Shown here: positions 17,490 to 26,079 of the stretch, one piece after another
Layout of the letters: each line of letters begins with the position of its first letter
How positions within the stretch are numbered: position 1 is the first letter of the stretch
DNA from: Chitinophagales bacterium
GTDB taxonomy: Bacteria; Bacteroidota; Bacteroidia; Chitinophagales; CAIOSU01
DNA: 64,000 nt
Direction: 5' to 3'
Assembly (NCBI GenBank): GCA_026003335.1
Contig: BPHB01000002.1
Location: forward strand, 248,001 to 312,000
The notes under the pieces: generated by a model
What the model was told of the DNA's origin: nothing
The model's input: the letters and a program-made list of their open reading frames with translations, nothing else
Database searches by the model: none
Made by a program: the position numbers and the translations under genes

Positions 17490-19820
17490 TCAGGAGTTGC
17501 CATTTCTGAATTTTTCCAATCCTTCCTGCAGGAAACGGATGTAACGCTCTTTGTCGGGTGTGTAGCCGCGGGGAGTATTCAACAACTCCTGTGAAGGGGT
17601 CATCAGAACATAGTAAGGTTGTGAGTTGGTATTGAATGCACAGGCCTGATATTCGCTCCATTTGTTGCCCACTGTTTTAATCATTTTTCCGGTGCAGGGA
17701 GATACTTTCTGCTCTGACTTGGGTAAGGCCGTTTTGTCATCTACATATAATGAAATCAGCACATATTCCTCTTTCAGATACCTCAGCACTTCTGGCTCCA
17801 CCCAAACATTTTCCTCCATCTTCCGGCAGTTTACACATGACCACCCGGTAAAGTCAATGATTACCGGTTTTTTAACCAAACGGGCATAGGCAATACCTTC
17901 TTGCAGATCCTTAAAACAGTTGATATCGTGCGGGCATTTGCTGCCGGTATCGCGCAGCGAGTAGAAAGTGGGAGGCGGAAATCCGCTGAGCAGCTTGAGC
18001 GGAGCCCCGGTAAGACCCGTACCCAGATAAATGACAAAGGCAAAAGTCAACGTTGCAAAGGCAGCACGGGGAAAGGATATGCGGGCTACCTTGCTGTCAT
18101 GCGGGAATCGGATAAGACCAAGAATGTAAAGACCCATACACAGAAAGATGAGCATCCAGATGCCCAGGAAAATTTCTCTCTTAAGAAACCCCCAGTGATA
18201 CGCAAGATCTACATTGGACAAAAACTTCAAAGCAAGCGCCAGCTCCAGAAAACCCAGCACTACCTTCACCGAATTGAGCCATCCGCCTGACCTGGGCAGG
18301 GTATTGAGCCATCCGGGAAAGGCAGCAAACAATCCGAAGGGGAGAGCCAGGGCCAGCGAAAATCCGAACATTCCCAAAAGTGGCCCCAGGTTGTTGCCCC
18401 GCATAGCAGCTTCTACCAACAAAGTGCCTATGATAGGCCCGGTGCACGAAAACGAAACCAGTGCCAGAGTAAAAGCCATGAAAAAGATACCAATCAAACC
18501 TCCTTTGTCAGAGGCTTTGTCTACCTTGTTTACCAGTGCGCTGGGGAAGGTTATTTCAAAGTAACCAAAGAAAGAAATGGCAAACACCACAAACACAACA
18601 AAAAACGTGAGGTTGAAAAAGGCATTACTGGCCATAGCATTCAGAGCATCTGCCCCCAGCATCTTGGTTACGGCAAACCCCACCAGCACATAGATGACTA
18701 TGATGGAAATACCATATGTTATAGCATTGGCTATACCCTTGCTTCGTGTTTTGCTGGTTTTGGTAAAAAAGCTTACCGTCATGGGTATCATAGGAAATAC
18801 ACATGGAGTAAGCAGTGCCAGTATACCCCCTACAAAGCCAGCAAGAAAAATACCCAGCAGCGTGCGCTGATGTCCTCCATTATCGGAAACTGCAGATGCA
18901 ATAGCAGCAGTATTGCCGCTGAATGAGAATTCCACGATTTGCGGAGGCAAACACTTTTCGTCATCGCAGGTCATGAATTCCAGGTAGCCTTTGACCACAG
19001 CATCGGGATTATTCAAACGGATACGCTGGATAAATGAGGCTTCTTCGGAATATTTTTTTACATACACTTCAAAAATGGGGTCCATACCTTCCACTTCTTT
19101 CTTGCCCCTCTCCTGTACTGAATCTATCAGGACATACTCTTCAGATTTTTCAAAGTGGAAAGAAGTAGGCACAGGGCGCAGGTCTTCTTCTGACCCACCG
19201 ATGTGCTGGGAATAGAGGTACCAGCCCGAGTCAATTTTTGCCTCAAAGATGAGGTTATACTCCAGTTGCCCGGCAGCTTCTTTCCGGAATGACCACTTTA
19301 CAGGCTCCAGAATGCCACCGGAAGTTTCTGATTTGCCCGATGCCGGATCCTGCGGAGCAGATGTTTCATCAAAGCTGAATTGAAACTCAACCTGAGCCGG
19401 AGGCAGGCACTTCTCCTCATCACAGGTCATAAATTCCAGATAGCCCTTAAGAGGCTTAGCGCCCTTTTCTACTTTCACTTTCTGGGAAAAGCGGGCACTG
19501 CCACTAAATTTTTTCAGAAAGATTTCAAAAATCGGATCCATGCCTTCTTTGACCTTCTCCCCGCTTTCCTCCACATTGCCGATCAGCTGTATCTTTTTGT
19601 TCTTCTCAAAATGGAATGAGGTGGGCACCGGTCCTTCGTCACTGATGTACTGCGAATAAATGCTCCAGCCCGGATCCAGCTTTACGTCAAAGTAGAGCAT
19701 GTATTCATGGTTGCCCAAGTACTCTTTGGAAAACTGCCATTTGGCGGGTTCCAGTATTTGAGTAAAAGCCGTTTGATTAAAGAGGAACAGAAAAACGACA
19801 ACAGCTTTCAGCAAACGCAT
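17490..19820 (-). CDS. dsbD: thiol:disulfide interchange protein DsbD with duplicated N-terminal domain
   Basis: Carries electrons from cytoplasmic thioredoxin across the inner membrane to periplasmic thiol proteins. The ATG at 19820 gives a clean signal peptide ('MRLLKAVVVFLFLFNQTAFTQ'); the frame itself opens at a TTG at 19856. Two consecutive copies of the DsbD N-terminal sensor domain follow (about residues 20-150 and 165-300), each with 'YLEFMTCD.EKCLPP', the reactive Cys pair. An eight-helix DsbD core with 'FSCTGPIIG' and 'LTPCVFPMIP' comes next, then a C-terminal thioredoxin domain with 'WSCVNCRKME' near residue 660. Ordinary DsbD has one N-terminal domain. No adjacent gene suggests a dedicated partner. 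Confidence 0.9.
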   Translation of the reverse strand: MRLLKAVVVFLFLFNQTAFTQILEPAKWQFSKEYLGNHEYMLYFDVKLDPGWSIYSQYISDEGPVPTSFHFEKNKKIQLIGNVEESGEKVKEGMDPIFEIFLKKFSGSARFSQKVKVEKGAKPLKGYLEFMTCDEEKCLPPAQVEFQFSFDETSAPQDPASGKSETSGGILEPVKWSFRKEAAGQLEYNLIFEAKIDSGWYLYSQHIGGSEEDLRPVPTSFHFEKSEEYVLIDSVQERGKKEVEGMDPIFEVYVKKYSEEASFIQRIRLNNPDAVVKGYLEFMTCDDEKCLPPQIVEFSFSGNTAAIASAVSDNGGHQRTLLGIFLAGFVGGILALLTPCVFPMIPMTVSFFTKTSKTRSKGIANAITYGISIIVIYVLVGFAVTKMLGADALNAMASNAFFNLTFFVVFVVFAISFFGYFEITFPSALVNKVDKASDKGGLIGIFFMAFTLALVSFSCTGPIIGTLLVEAAMRGNNLGPLLGMFGFSLALALPFGLFAAFPGWLNTLPRSGGWLNSVKVVLGFLELALALKFLSNVDLAYHWGFLKREIFLGIWMLIFLCMGLYILGLIRFPHDSKVARISFPRAAFATLTFAFVIYLGTGLTGAPLKLLSGFPPPTFYSLRDTGSKCPHDINCFKDLQEGIAYARLVKKPVIIDFTGWSCVNCRKMEENVWVEPEVLRYLKEEYVLISLYVDDKTALPKSEQKVSPCTGKMIKTVGNKWSEYQACAFNTNSQPYYVLMTPSQELLNTPRGYTPDKERYIRFLQEGLEKFRNGNS

Positions 19821-19928
19821 GGCATCGATGATTTTATGATTGATATCTTTTATCAAAACAAGTAGCTTTTAGCCCAAATTGCAAAATGGCAGAAAAAGTT
19901 TCAATGCTCCCGGGGCCCTGTCAACAGG

Positions 19929-20636
19929 TCAGGCTGGTTTCAGGCTGCTGGTTACAAGAGACCTGAACAGAAGCAGCCCATCGGTATTGCCAAGAATCTC
20001 TTCAGCAGCACGCTCCGGGTGCGGCATCATGCCAAAGACATTCCGCTGTGCATTGCAGATGCCGGCAATATTTTCTAAAGACCCGTTGGGGTTAGCCGCC
20101 TGATGCACTCGTCCTTCGGCATCACAATATCGGAAAAGCACCTGATCGCCATCATTCAGCTGCCGGAGTGTTTGGGCATCCGCATAATACCGTCCTTCGG
20201 CATGTGCAATAGGAATTTTCAGTGGACGCCCCGGCTCCAATGCAGCCGTAAGACGCGTTTTCATGGTCTGAGGCATCACGTACACGTTTTTACACATAAA
20301 GAGGCGGCTACTGTTTTTGATAAGTGCGCCCGGCAACAATCCGGCCTCACATAAAATCTGAAATCCGTTGCATATCCCTATTACTCCGCCTCCGCTGCCT
20401 GCAAAATCCACTACTGCCTGCATAATGGGTGAAAACCGTGCAATGGCTCCTGACCGCAGATAGTCACCATAAGAGAAGCCTCCCGGCAACATCACGTAAT
20501 CTTCAGTGTCCAGATCCCGAAGGCTCTTTTCCTTGTGCCACAAAACTCTTACCTCCGCCTCCACAACATTTTCCAACACATGTATGAGATCACGATCGCA
20601 ATTGGACCCCGGAAAAATTACTACACCGAACTTCAT
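19929..20636 (-). CDS. purQ: phosphoribosylformylglycinamidine synthase, glutaminase subunit PurQ
   Basis: Supplies ammonia from glutamine to PurL in the fourth step of purine synthesis. The 235-residue class I amidotransferase begins '[16 protein letters not shown]'. The nucleophile Cys lies in '[12 protein letters not shown]' and the His/Glu pair in 'GMMPHPERA'. A separate PurQ implies that the organism uses the small PurL plus PurS type, but neither gene is in the window. It lies 24 bases downstream of the membrane protein gene on the same strand. Confidence 0.95.
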   Translation of the reverse strand: MKFGVVIFPGSNCDRDLIHVLENVVEAEVRVLWHKEKSLRDLDTEDYVMLPGGFSYGDYLRSGAIARFSPIMQAVVDFAGSGGGVIGICNGFQILCEAGLLPGALIKNSSRLFMCKNVYVMPQTMKTRLTAALEPGRPLKIPIAHAEGRYYADAQTLRQLNDGDQVLFRYCDAEGRVHQAANPNGSLENIAGICNAQRNVFGMMPHPERAAEEILGNTDGLLLFRSLVTSSLKPA

Positions 20637-20660
20637 TGTTTTATTAAAAAAGGTTAAACA

Positions 20661-21647
20661 TCAGACAAAATGAAAAATCACCACGATCACCACCCACAGC
20701 AGATGCAGCACATCGGCAATGAGTTTTCTGCGCAAGTTGAGTAAAAAATAGCTCAACATGACTGACAAAGGTACGGCTAAGAGCACAAAATGTTGAAGGG
20801 CAGGTCTTTCGGAAAGCAGTATTCCTGCTGCCAGTAATAGAGCAGCCCACAGGATGATAGATATAAACTTTCTTACCTGTATAGGGCTTTTCAGGAAGTG
20901 CGTGAAGAATGTTATCACTGCAGCAAGCAGTAACAACAGGGTGTAAACACCGGGGATGCTTGCGAACGATACAGGAAGGATTAGGTTGTGCCCCTCAAAT
21001 ACATTCCCCGCGATATACTGAAAAAGAAAGAGATCCAGATCACCGGTTAAAAAAAACAACGTAGCAACCAGAAAAAATGGGGTTAAAAAACCCATCAGGC
21101 CAATGAGCCATTCCCTCCAGTTAAAAGCGCGCATACTGAGGAGGGCAATAATCAGAAGAAGCATCAAAACCACAGCAGGCCTGTAAAAAAGAGCAGCCAG
21201 GGCAATCAGCAAACCGGAGTCAAATACCTGAGTGAATACCGATTGATTCCGGTATAACTGCATAATCTTACTGATAACAGGAATGACAAATAAAAGCGAA
21301 AGCAGTGCCGGGCTCACCAGCATGAAATCACGAAACAGGCAGGCAGCCGTTACATACACCAGAGCAGGCACGAATGTACCCGAATTAAATAACTTGATGC
21401 GGTTTACAATAGCATTAATCATCAGCGCCTGCAGGAAAACCAGTATAACCGAAATAGCCGCCAGCCCATAGTAATTATTCTGAAAGAGCCAGCCACAAAG
21501 CTGAAAGAAAAACCGGGAGAAAGGCTCCCGGACATCCATCAGAGTTTGATCTACAGGCACAATAAACAGACTCAAATGCATTATAACGGCAAACAAAAAC
21601 AGAAAAGGAATTACGCCTGCATTGTTGACATGAAAAAAGCGAATCAC
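20661..21647 (-). CDS. multi-pass membrane protein, probable DUF6427 family
   Basis: 328 residues with nine or more hydrophobic helices and few charged loops; the start is a GTG at 21647 ('MIRFFHVNNAG'). It looks like the Bacteroidota integral membrane family DUF6427, whose function is not known. It sits between a secreted protein of unknown function and purQ, all on one strand with gaps of 10 and 24 bases, so the three may share a transcript. No transporter or enzyme motif is evident. Confidence 0.6.
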   Translation of the reverse strand: MIRFFHVNNAGVIPFLFLFAVIMHLSLFIVPVDQTLMDVREPFSRFFFQLCGWLFQNNYYGLAAISVILVFLQALMINAIVNRIKLFNSGTFVPALVYVTAACLFRDFMLVSPALLSLLFVIPVISKIMQLYRNQSVFTQVFDSGLLIALAALFYRPAVVLMLLLIIALLSMRAFNWREWLIGLMGFLTPFFLVATLFFLTGDLDLFLFQYIAGNVFEGHNLILPVSFASIPGVYTLLLLLAAVITFFTHFLKSPIQVRKFISIILWAALLLAAGILLSERPALQHFVLLAVPLSVMLSYFLLNLRRKLIADVLHLLWVVIVVIFHFV

Positions 21648-21657
21648 ACCGGACGGA

Positions 21658-23208
21658 TTAATAGGTTATTTTCACAAATGACAGAGCCGACCGTCTCCAG
21701 CTGGGTATTAATATCTCATTAGCTGAAATCTGCATCCCCAGGCGGGGAATGATGCTGACATTCTTATCTCCTGCATTGAATAAAAATTTTCGGTCTATAT
21801 TACCGGCCCTGTCTACGGTATATTGAGAAACATCTGTTTTAGGATAAATTTCTTCGTTATAAATAAAACGCAGCTTGCTACCGGTAACCAGAGTACAAAA
21901 CGAGGAGAAAAAGCCGTCATCATCTTCGGAAATTTGTTTCTTTCGGAGTACCCGGCTCCAGTCAAGTTTGCCATCAGGAAACACGGACAGCAGGATAATA
22001 TCATTATAATAGTAAATGTTAATGGTGCGAAAGCTGGGGCCTATGGAAGGAGTGAAAGTTGCTATCTGCGTATTTTCTTCGGTAGTAAAGCGTGACTCAG
22101 CAATAAATATCGCCCCGCCATCCTGCCTGAGCACCAGATCGTATACTTCAAAAGAGTAAAAACCTTTCACATTTTTTGAAGCATCTTTACCGGTCACTTC
22201 AAATATCAAGTCGCTGGTAAATTCCATATAATACGCACTGGTTACGGTGCGGCTGTTCAGATCATATACAAAGTAAAAATACCCCTGCGCCTCTTCTCCC
22301 GCATCATTGGTGTAAAAACCGGCAGCTATCAAACTATGATTCACATTATCCGCTTCTATGTAGAGTTTTCTGAAAACAGGCCGTTTAAAATCAAAATGAA
22401 TGTCTTCCACTGAGCCCTCCGGTGTCAGCCATTTTATGCGAAATACATCATAGCCCGCCACTTTCTTTCGCGTCCGGTCGGTTTCCCTTTCCAGCAGCAC
22501 AAATACATTTCCGGAATTATCCGGCAACACTTTTCGCACCAGCATGGCGCTGTCTGCCTCGCTTACTTCAATTGTTTTACGATATAATATATTCAGATTT
22601 TCGTCTGTCTGAATAAGGCGAAGATCTATGCTTTTGTCTTCCTTAAGTATGGGGTAATAGGCAATAAGCCGAGTCTTATCCAGAGAAGAGGCAATCCGTG
22701 TCACGGTAATGGCATCATACCGACCTGCTCTGACAGTATCCAGGATGACAGCGGGAGCATCACCACTAAAACGGGCATTCCATTTTTCGGCAGCCAGAAT
22801 GGTTTGCCCTTTTTGCTGAGTTAGATAAAAAACAAGGGTTTTTTCCGGATATATTTCCATTTTTCTGACCGTAACATCCGCATATTTAAAATTCAGTTCT
22901 TTAGACCAGCGCAGCGTCAGGTTGCGCCCATAGGCATCCACAAGATGGCTATTGCGTCCATAGCGATACACCAGAGCTCCTTCCTTGTTTTTACCCAGAA
23001 TCCGAAAGTCAGGATATCTGGAGGTTAATTTTTTGGGCTGGGAATAGGTAATAATCTGTCCAGCACACCAAACCGGAAACAATAAGATAACGACACAAAG
23101 CACAACTGCCGCAACAGGTTTACGTCTCAACGTAAAACTGTATGTATCTTCCGCCTTTGCGGCAGGAATGCCGTTTCCATGCAGTCTGGCAGGCTGTATA
23201 ATCTTCAC
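21658..23208 (-). CDS. exported protein of unknown function, beta-rich
   Basis: Not recognised. The longest frame starts with GTG at 23208 and has 516 residues, but a TTG at 23130 begins 'LRRKPVAAVVLCVVILLFPVWCAGQ', which would be a perfect signal peptide, so translation may start there (490 residues). The mature part is a succession of short strands with 'Y..NDA', 'D..G' turns resembling a beta-propeller-like or WD40-like sheet protein. There is no lipobox and no T9SS tail, so a periplasmic location is likely. It is followed after 10 bases by the DUF6427-like gene. Confidence 0.6.
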   Translation of the reverse strand: MKIIQPARLHGNGIPAAKAEDTYSFTLRRKPVAAVVLCVVILLFPVWCAGQIITYSQPKKLTSRYPDFRILGKNKEGALVYRYGRNSHLVDAYGRNLTLRWSKELNFKYADVTVRKMEIYPEKTLVFYLTQQKGQTILAAEKWNARFSGDAPAVILDTVRAGRYDAITVTRIASSLDKTRLIAYYPILKEDKSIDLRLIQTDENLNILYRKTIEVSEADSAMLVRKVLPDNSGNVFVLLERETDRTRKKVAGYDVFRIKWLTPEGSVEDIHFDFKRPVFRKLYIEADNVNHSLIAAGFYTNDAGEEAQGYFYFVYDLNSRTVTSAYYMEFTSDLIFEVTGKDASKNVKGFYSFEVYDLVLRQDGGAIFIAESRFTTEENTQIATFTPSIGPSFRTINIYYYNDIILLSVFPDGKLDWSRVLRKKQISEDDDGFFSSFCTLVTGSKLRFIYNEEIYPKTDVSQYTVDRAGNIDRKFLFNAGDKNVSIIPRLGMQISANEILIPSWRRSALSFVKITY

Positions 23209-23223
23209 GGGTTGGATTCAAAT

Positions 23224-24531
23224 TTAGCTTTTCAGCCGTGGATCCAGTGCATCTGTGAGGCCCTCGCCCAGCAGATTGAATATGGTAACGGTAATGAAAA
23301 TGGCAAAACCCGGAAATATTGCAAGCCACCAGGCCTCGGGAGCAGAGCGCGCCAGGGATAACAGTTTACCCCAGGTAATGACTTCAGCCTGCACCCCAAT
23401 ACCCAGAAACGACAGGGAAGATTCTACCAGAATGGCTCCGGCAATACCGAAGGCGATAGAAATAAAAACCGGAGTAAGTGCATTGGGTATTGCATGCCGG
23501 AAAATAATGCGGGCATTGCTGTATCCCAGGGCAACGGCCGCTTCAATGTATTCCAGGCTTCTCACCCTTAGCAGCTCGGCCCGCAGGAAACGGGCAATGC
23601 CAGTCCATCCAGTTGCACCGATTACTACCATCACCAAAAATATGGAAGGCTTGGCTATTGCTACTATAGAAAGAATAAGCAAAAGTCCGGGAACCGAAAT
23701 GACAATTTCTATTATACGGGAAACAATAATATCTACCGGAATGGTAACCTGCTCGCCCAGATACTTATGCTTCCTGAACAACCGCGCCAATAAGTTGGGA
23801 ATGGCCATGATGGCCGTAAATAATAACAGGCTCAGCAAAAACTGCCCCATCAGGGCAAACATAGAAGTGCCAAAGGCGTCAGCAAGAATATAGCTTCTTG
23901 TAGCAAAGGCATAATAAAAAGCGATAAACAGAAATATGCCATTGAGTATAATGCCAATGCGTGAGATCTTCAGCCGCTCATCCCCAAAATATCCCGCCAT
24001 CGCTCCCATAAATATGCCTATAACTGAAGCAATGAACATGGAAATCACGCCTACCAGCATGGCAATACGTGTGCCGTGAATCATCCCGGCCAACACATCC
24101 CGGCCTATCTCATCAGTACCCATCCAGTGCCGCCAGCGCAGGCTTTTAACGCGTTGGTCATCAAAAGGCCCTACATACTGCACGTTGTATAAATCCATTT
24201 CAGTTTCAGAATAAGGCACCGGGGGCCAGATCACCTTTTCATAGGGCAGATGTTTCCAGTCGGCCAGCGTGAGGTCGGCTGGCCACTTACTTAAACCCAT
24301 GTTTACAGCATATTCTTTAAGCACCGGAAAATAGGTCTTACCATGCAGGCGACAATACAGGGGTTTGTCGTTGGCCAGAAAATCTGCAAGCAGTCCGATT
24401 ACAATAATTACATAAACCACCCGCAACGACCACACGGCAAGCCGGTTTTTTCTGAACTGCCGTTTTACAATACCCCAGTAGCTTTGATCCGGCTTTTGCA
24501 TCGGTACTGTTATTTCGGGTGATGACTTCAT
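23224..24531 (-). CDS. oligopeptide-type ABC transporter permease (OppC/DppC family)
   Basis: One of two channel subunits of a peptide/nickel-type importer in the inner membrane. The 435 residues are longer than the usual 280-320: after the first helix ('LRVVYVIIVIGLLADFLAN') an external segment of about 110 residues precedes 'MGTDEIGRDVLAGMIHGTRI', the standard start of the OppC core. The EAA loop, 'YIEAAVALGYSNARIIFRHAIPN', is intact and should contact the ATPase. The gene overlaps the upstream permease gene by four bases (ATGA). No ATPase gene is adjacent. Confidence 0.9.
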   Translation of the reverse strand: MKSSPEITVPMQKPDQSYWGIVKRQFRKNRLAVWSLRVVYVIIVIGLLADFLANDKPLYCRLHGKTYFPVLKEYAVNMGLSKWPADLTLADWKHLPYEKVIWPPVPYSETEMDLYNVQYVGPFDDQRVKSLRWRHWMGTDEIGRDVLAGMIHGTRIAMLVGVISMFIASVIGIFMGAMAGYFGDERLKISRIGIILNGIFLFIAFYYAFATRSYILADAFGTSMFALMGQFLLSLLLFTAIMAIPNLLARLFRKHKYLGEQVTIPVDIIVSRIIEIVISVPGLLLILSIVAIAKPSIFLVMVVIGATGWTGIARFLRAELLRVRSLEYIEAAVALGYSNARIIFRHAIPNALTPVFISIAFGIAGAILVESSLSFLGIGVQAEVITWGKLLSLARSAPEAWWLAIFPGFAIFITVTIFNLLGEGLTDALDPRLKS

Positions 24532-26057
24532 CCTTTCTTTTTGCTAAATGAAATGCGCGGATCTACTGCAGCATAAAGCAAATCTGCCACAAGAATACCG
24601 GCCATGGTCAGTATAGCCGAAAGCATAAACACTGTATATAATACCGGATAATTTCTGGCTACCACCGATTCATAGGCCACCCTTCCCATGCCGGGTATGG
24701 CAAAGATGACTTCCAGAATCACCGAGCCGCTTATCATCAGTGGAAACAGACTGGCAAACATAGTGATGATGGGCAACAGGGAGTTTTTAAAGGCATGCTT
24801 CCAGATAACTATGGTGCGGCTCAGCCCCTTGGCCTGTGCTGTGCGGATATAATCCTGACGTATCACATTGAGCATTCCTCCACGCATCTGACGCGATATG
24901 TAGGCAAACGAGCCGTAAGTGAGGCAAAAAACCGGCAGCGTAAGATGATAAGCCGTATCCCAGACACGCGCCATGAACGAGGCGTCCTCAGGCAGATTTA
25001 CTGAACCGGTACCGTAGGTGGGGAAAAAGTCCATGCCATACTCAGGGGTAGTTAAAAAAACAATGAGCATAGTGGCTATCCAGAAGGAGGGCAATGAATA
25101 CAGGATGAACAGCAATGTCGTAGCAACACGGTCAAACAGCGAGTCTTTCTTTACTGCAGTTTCCACACCAATAGGAATGGCAATCAGATAAGCGAGCAAC
25201 ACCGAGATAATATTCAGCAGCATGGTCCACTTCACGGCCTCAATCAGAATAGAGGACACCGGACGGCCATCCAGGTAAGATTCGCCAAAGTCACCGCGGA
25301 AAAAACCCTTCCGGGTTGCAGCAGGATTGGTGTTTTCACCAAACCAGGGTGCATCTCCAAACAACCATCTGTGGTACTGGTTTTTCAGTCCGTAAAAATG
25401 TATGGTCGGGATATATTTTTTTGCAGGGGTAGCTTTGCTTTTTACCAGTGCATAGTTTTCGGCAATCTTGCCTGCCAGCGGCTGCAGGGAAGCCAGAGGC
25501 CTAATGATGCGGATAATACTATCCTGCTTCGCCTGCACCTGTATGTTTACACCCGAATCTATACGGGCAATCAGGCGCATGATGGCCGCATCGTCATACT
25601 GGCGGTAAAGTTCATTGGCGCTCTCACGAATCAGGCGCAGCCCTTCAAATGTGGTAGAGTCACGGGGAATATTAAAAAGTGCATACTCCAGGGTTTTGAT
25701 GCTGTGATAGTAATCAGAAATCTGTTGCCAGTTACCGTAGCGGTCAATCAGCCTGCTGAGGGTTTCACGCTCACCCTTTCGGTGAATTTTATAGAGGGTG
25801 TCAGGATACGCTGCCGAAGTGATGGAAAAATAGAAAGCAGGCAGGTTGAGCCCCATTTTTTCACTCAATTCTATGTATGCCCGCTCACCGGCAAGCTTCT
25901 CAGCCAGCTGTCCTCCGCTCTGCGACTGCATGCCCCCGGCCAATCTAAGCTCCACAGGGTCGCCCGGGGCAACTTTGCTGAGAGCAAACGTAAATACAGA
26001 AATGACAAACAGCGTTGGGATAAAAATCAACAGCCTCTTGAGGACGTAGCGAAACAT
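24528..26057 (-). CDS. oligopeptide-type ABC transporter permease (OppB/DppB family)
   Basis: The partner channel subunit. It has 509 residues, against about 310-340 for a normal OppB. The first helix ('RLLIFIPTLFVISVFTFALSK') is followed by 'APGDPVE', and then by about 190 extra residues, largely helical and outside the membrane, before the OppB core resumes at 'RGDFGESYLDGRPVSSIL'. The EAA loop 'DYIRTAQAKGLSRTIVIWKHAFKN' is intact. It starts 22 bases after the binding lipoprotein gene and overlaps the OppC gene. The large insert probably lies in the periplasm and could touch the binding protein. Confidence 0.9.
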   Translation of the reverse strand: MFRYVLKRLLIFIPTLFVISVFTFALSKVAPGDPVELRLAGGMQSQSGGQLAEKLAGERAYIELSEKMGLNLPAFYFSITSAAYPDTLYKIHRKGERETLSRLIDRYGNWQQISDYYHSIKTLEYALFNIPRDSTTFEGLRLIRESANELYRQYDDAAIMRLIARIDSGVNIQVQAKQDSIIRIIRPLASLQPLAGKIAENYALVKSKATPAKKYIPTIHFYGLKNQYHRWLFGDAPWFGENTNPAATRKGFFRGDFGESYLDGRPVSSILIEAVKWTMLLNIISVLLAYLIAIPIGVETAVKKDSLFDRVATTLLFILYSLPSFWIATMLIVFLTTPEYGMDFFPTYGTGSVNLPEDASFMARVWDTAYHLTLPVFCLTYGSFAYISRQMRGGMLNVIRQDYIRTAQAKGLSRTIVIWKHAFKNSLLPIITMFASLFPLMISGSVILEVIFAIPGMGRVAYESVVARNYPVLYTVFMLSAILTMAGILVADLLYAAVDPRISFSKKKG

Positions 26058-26079
26058 GAAAACTCAGGTATTGATCGGT

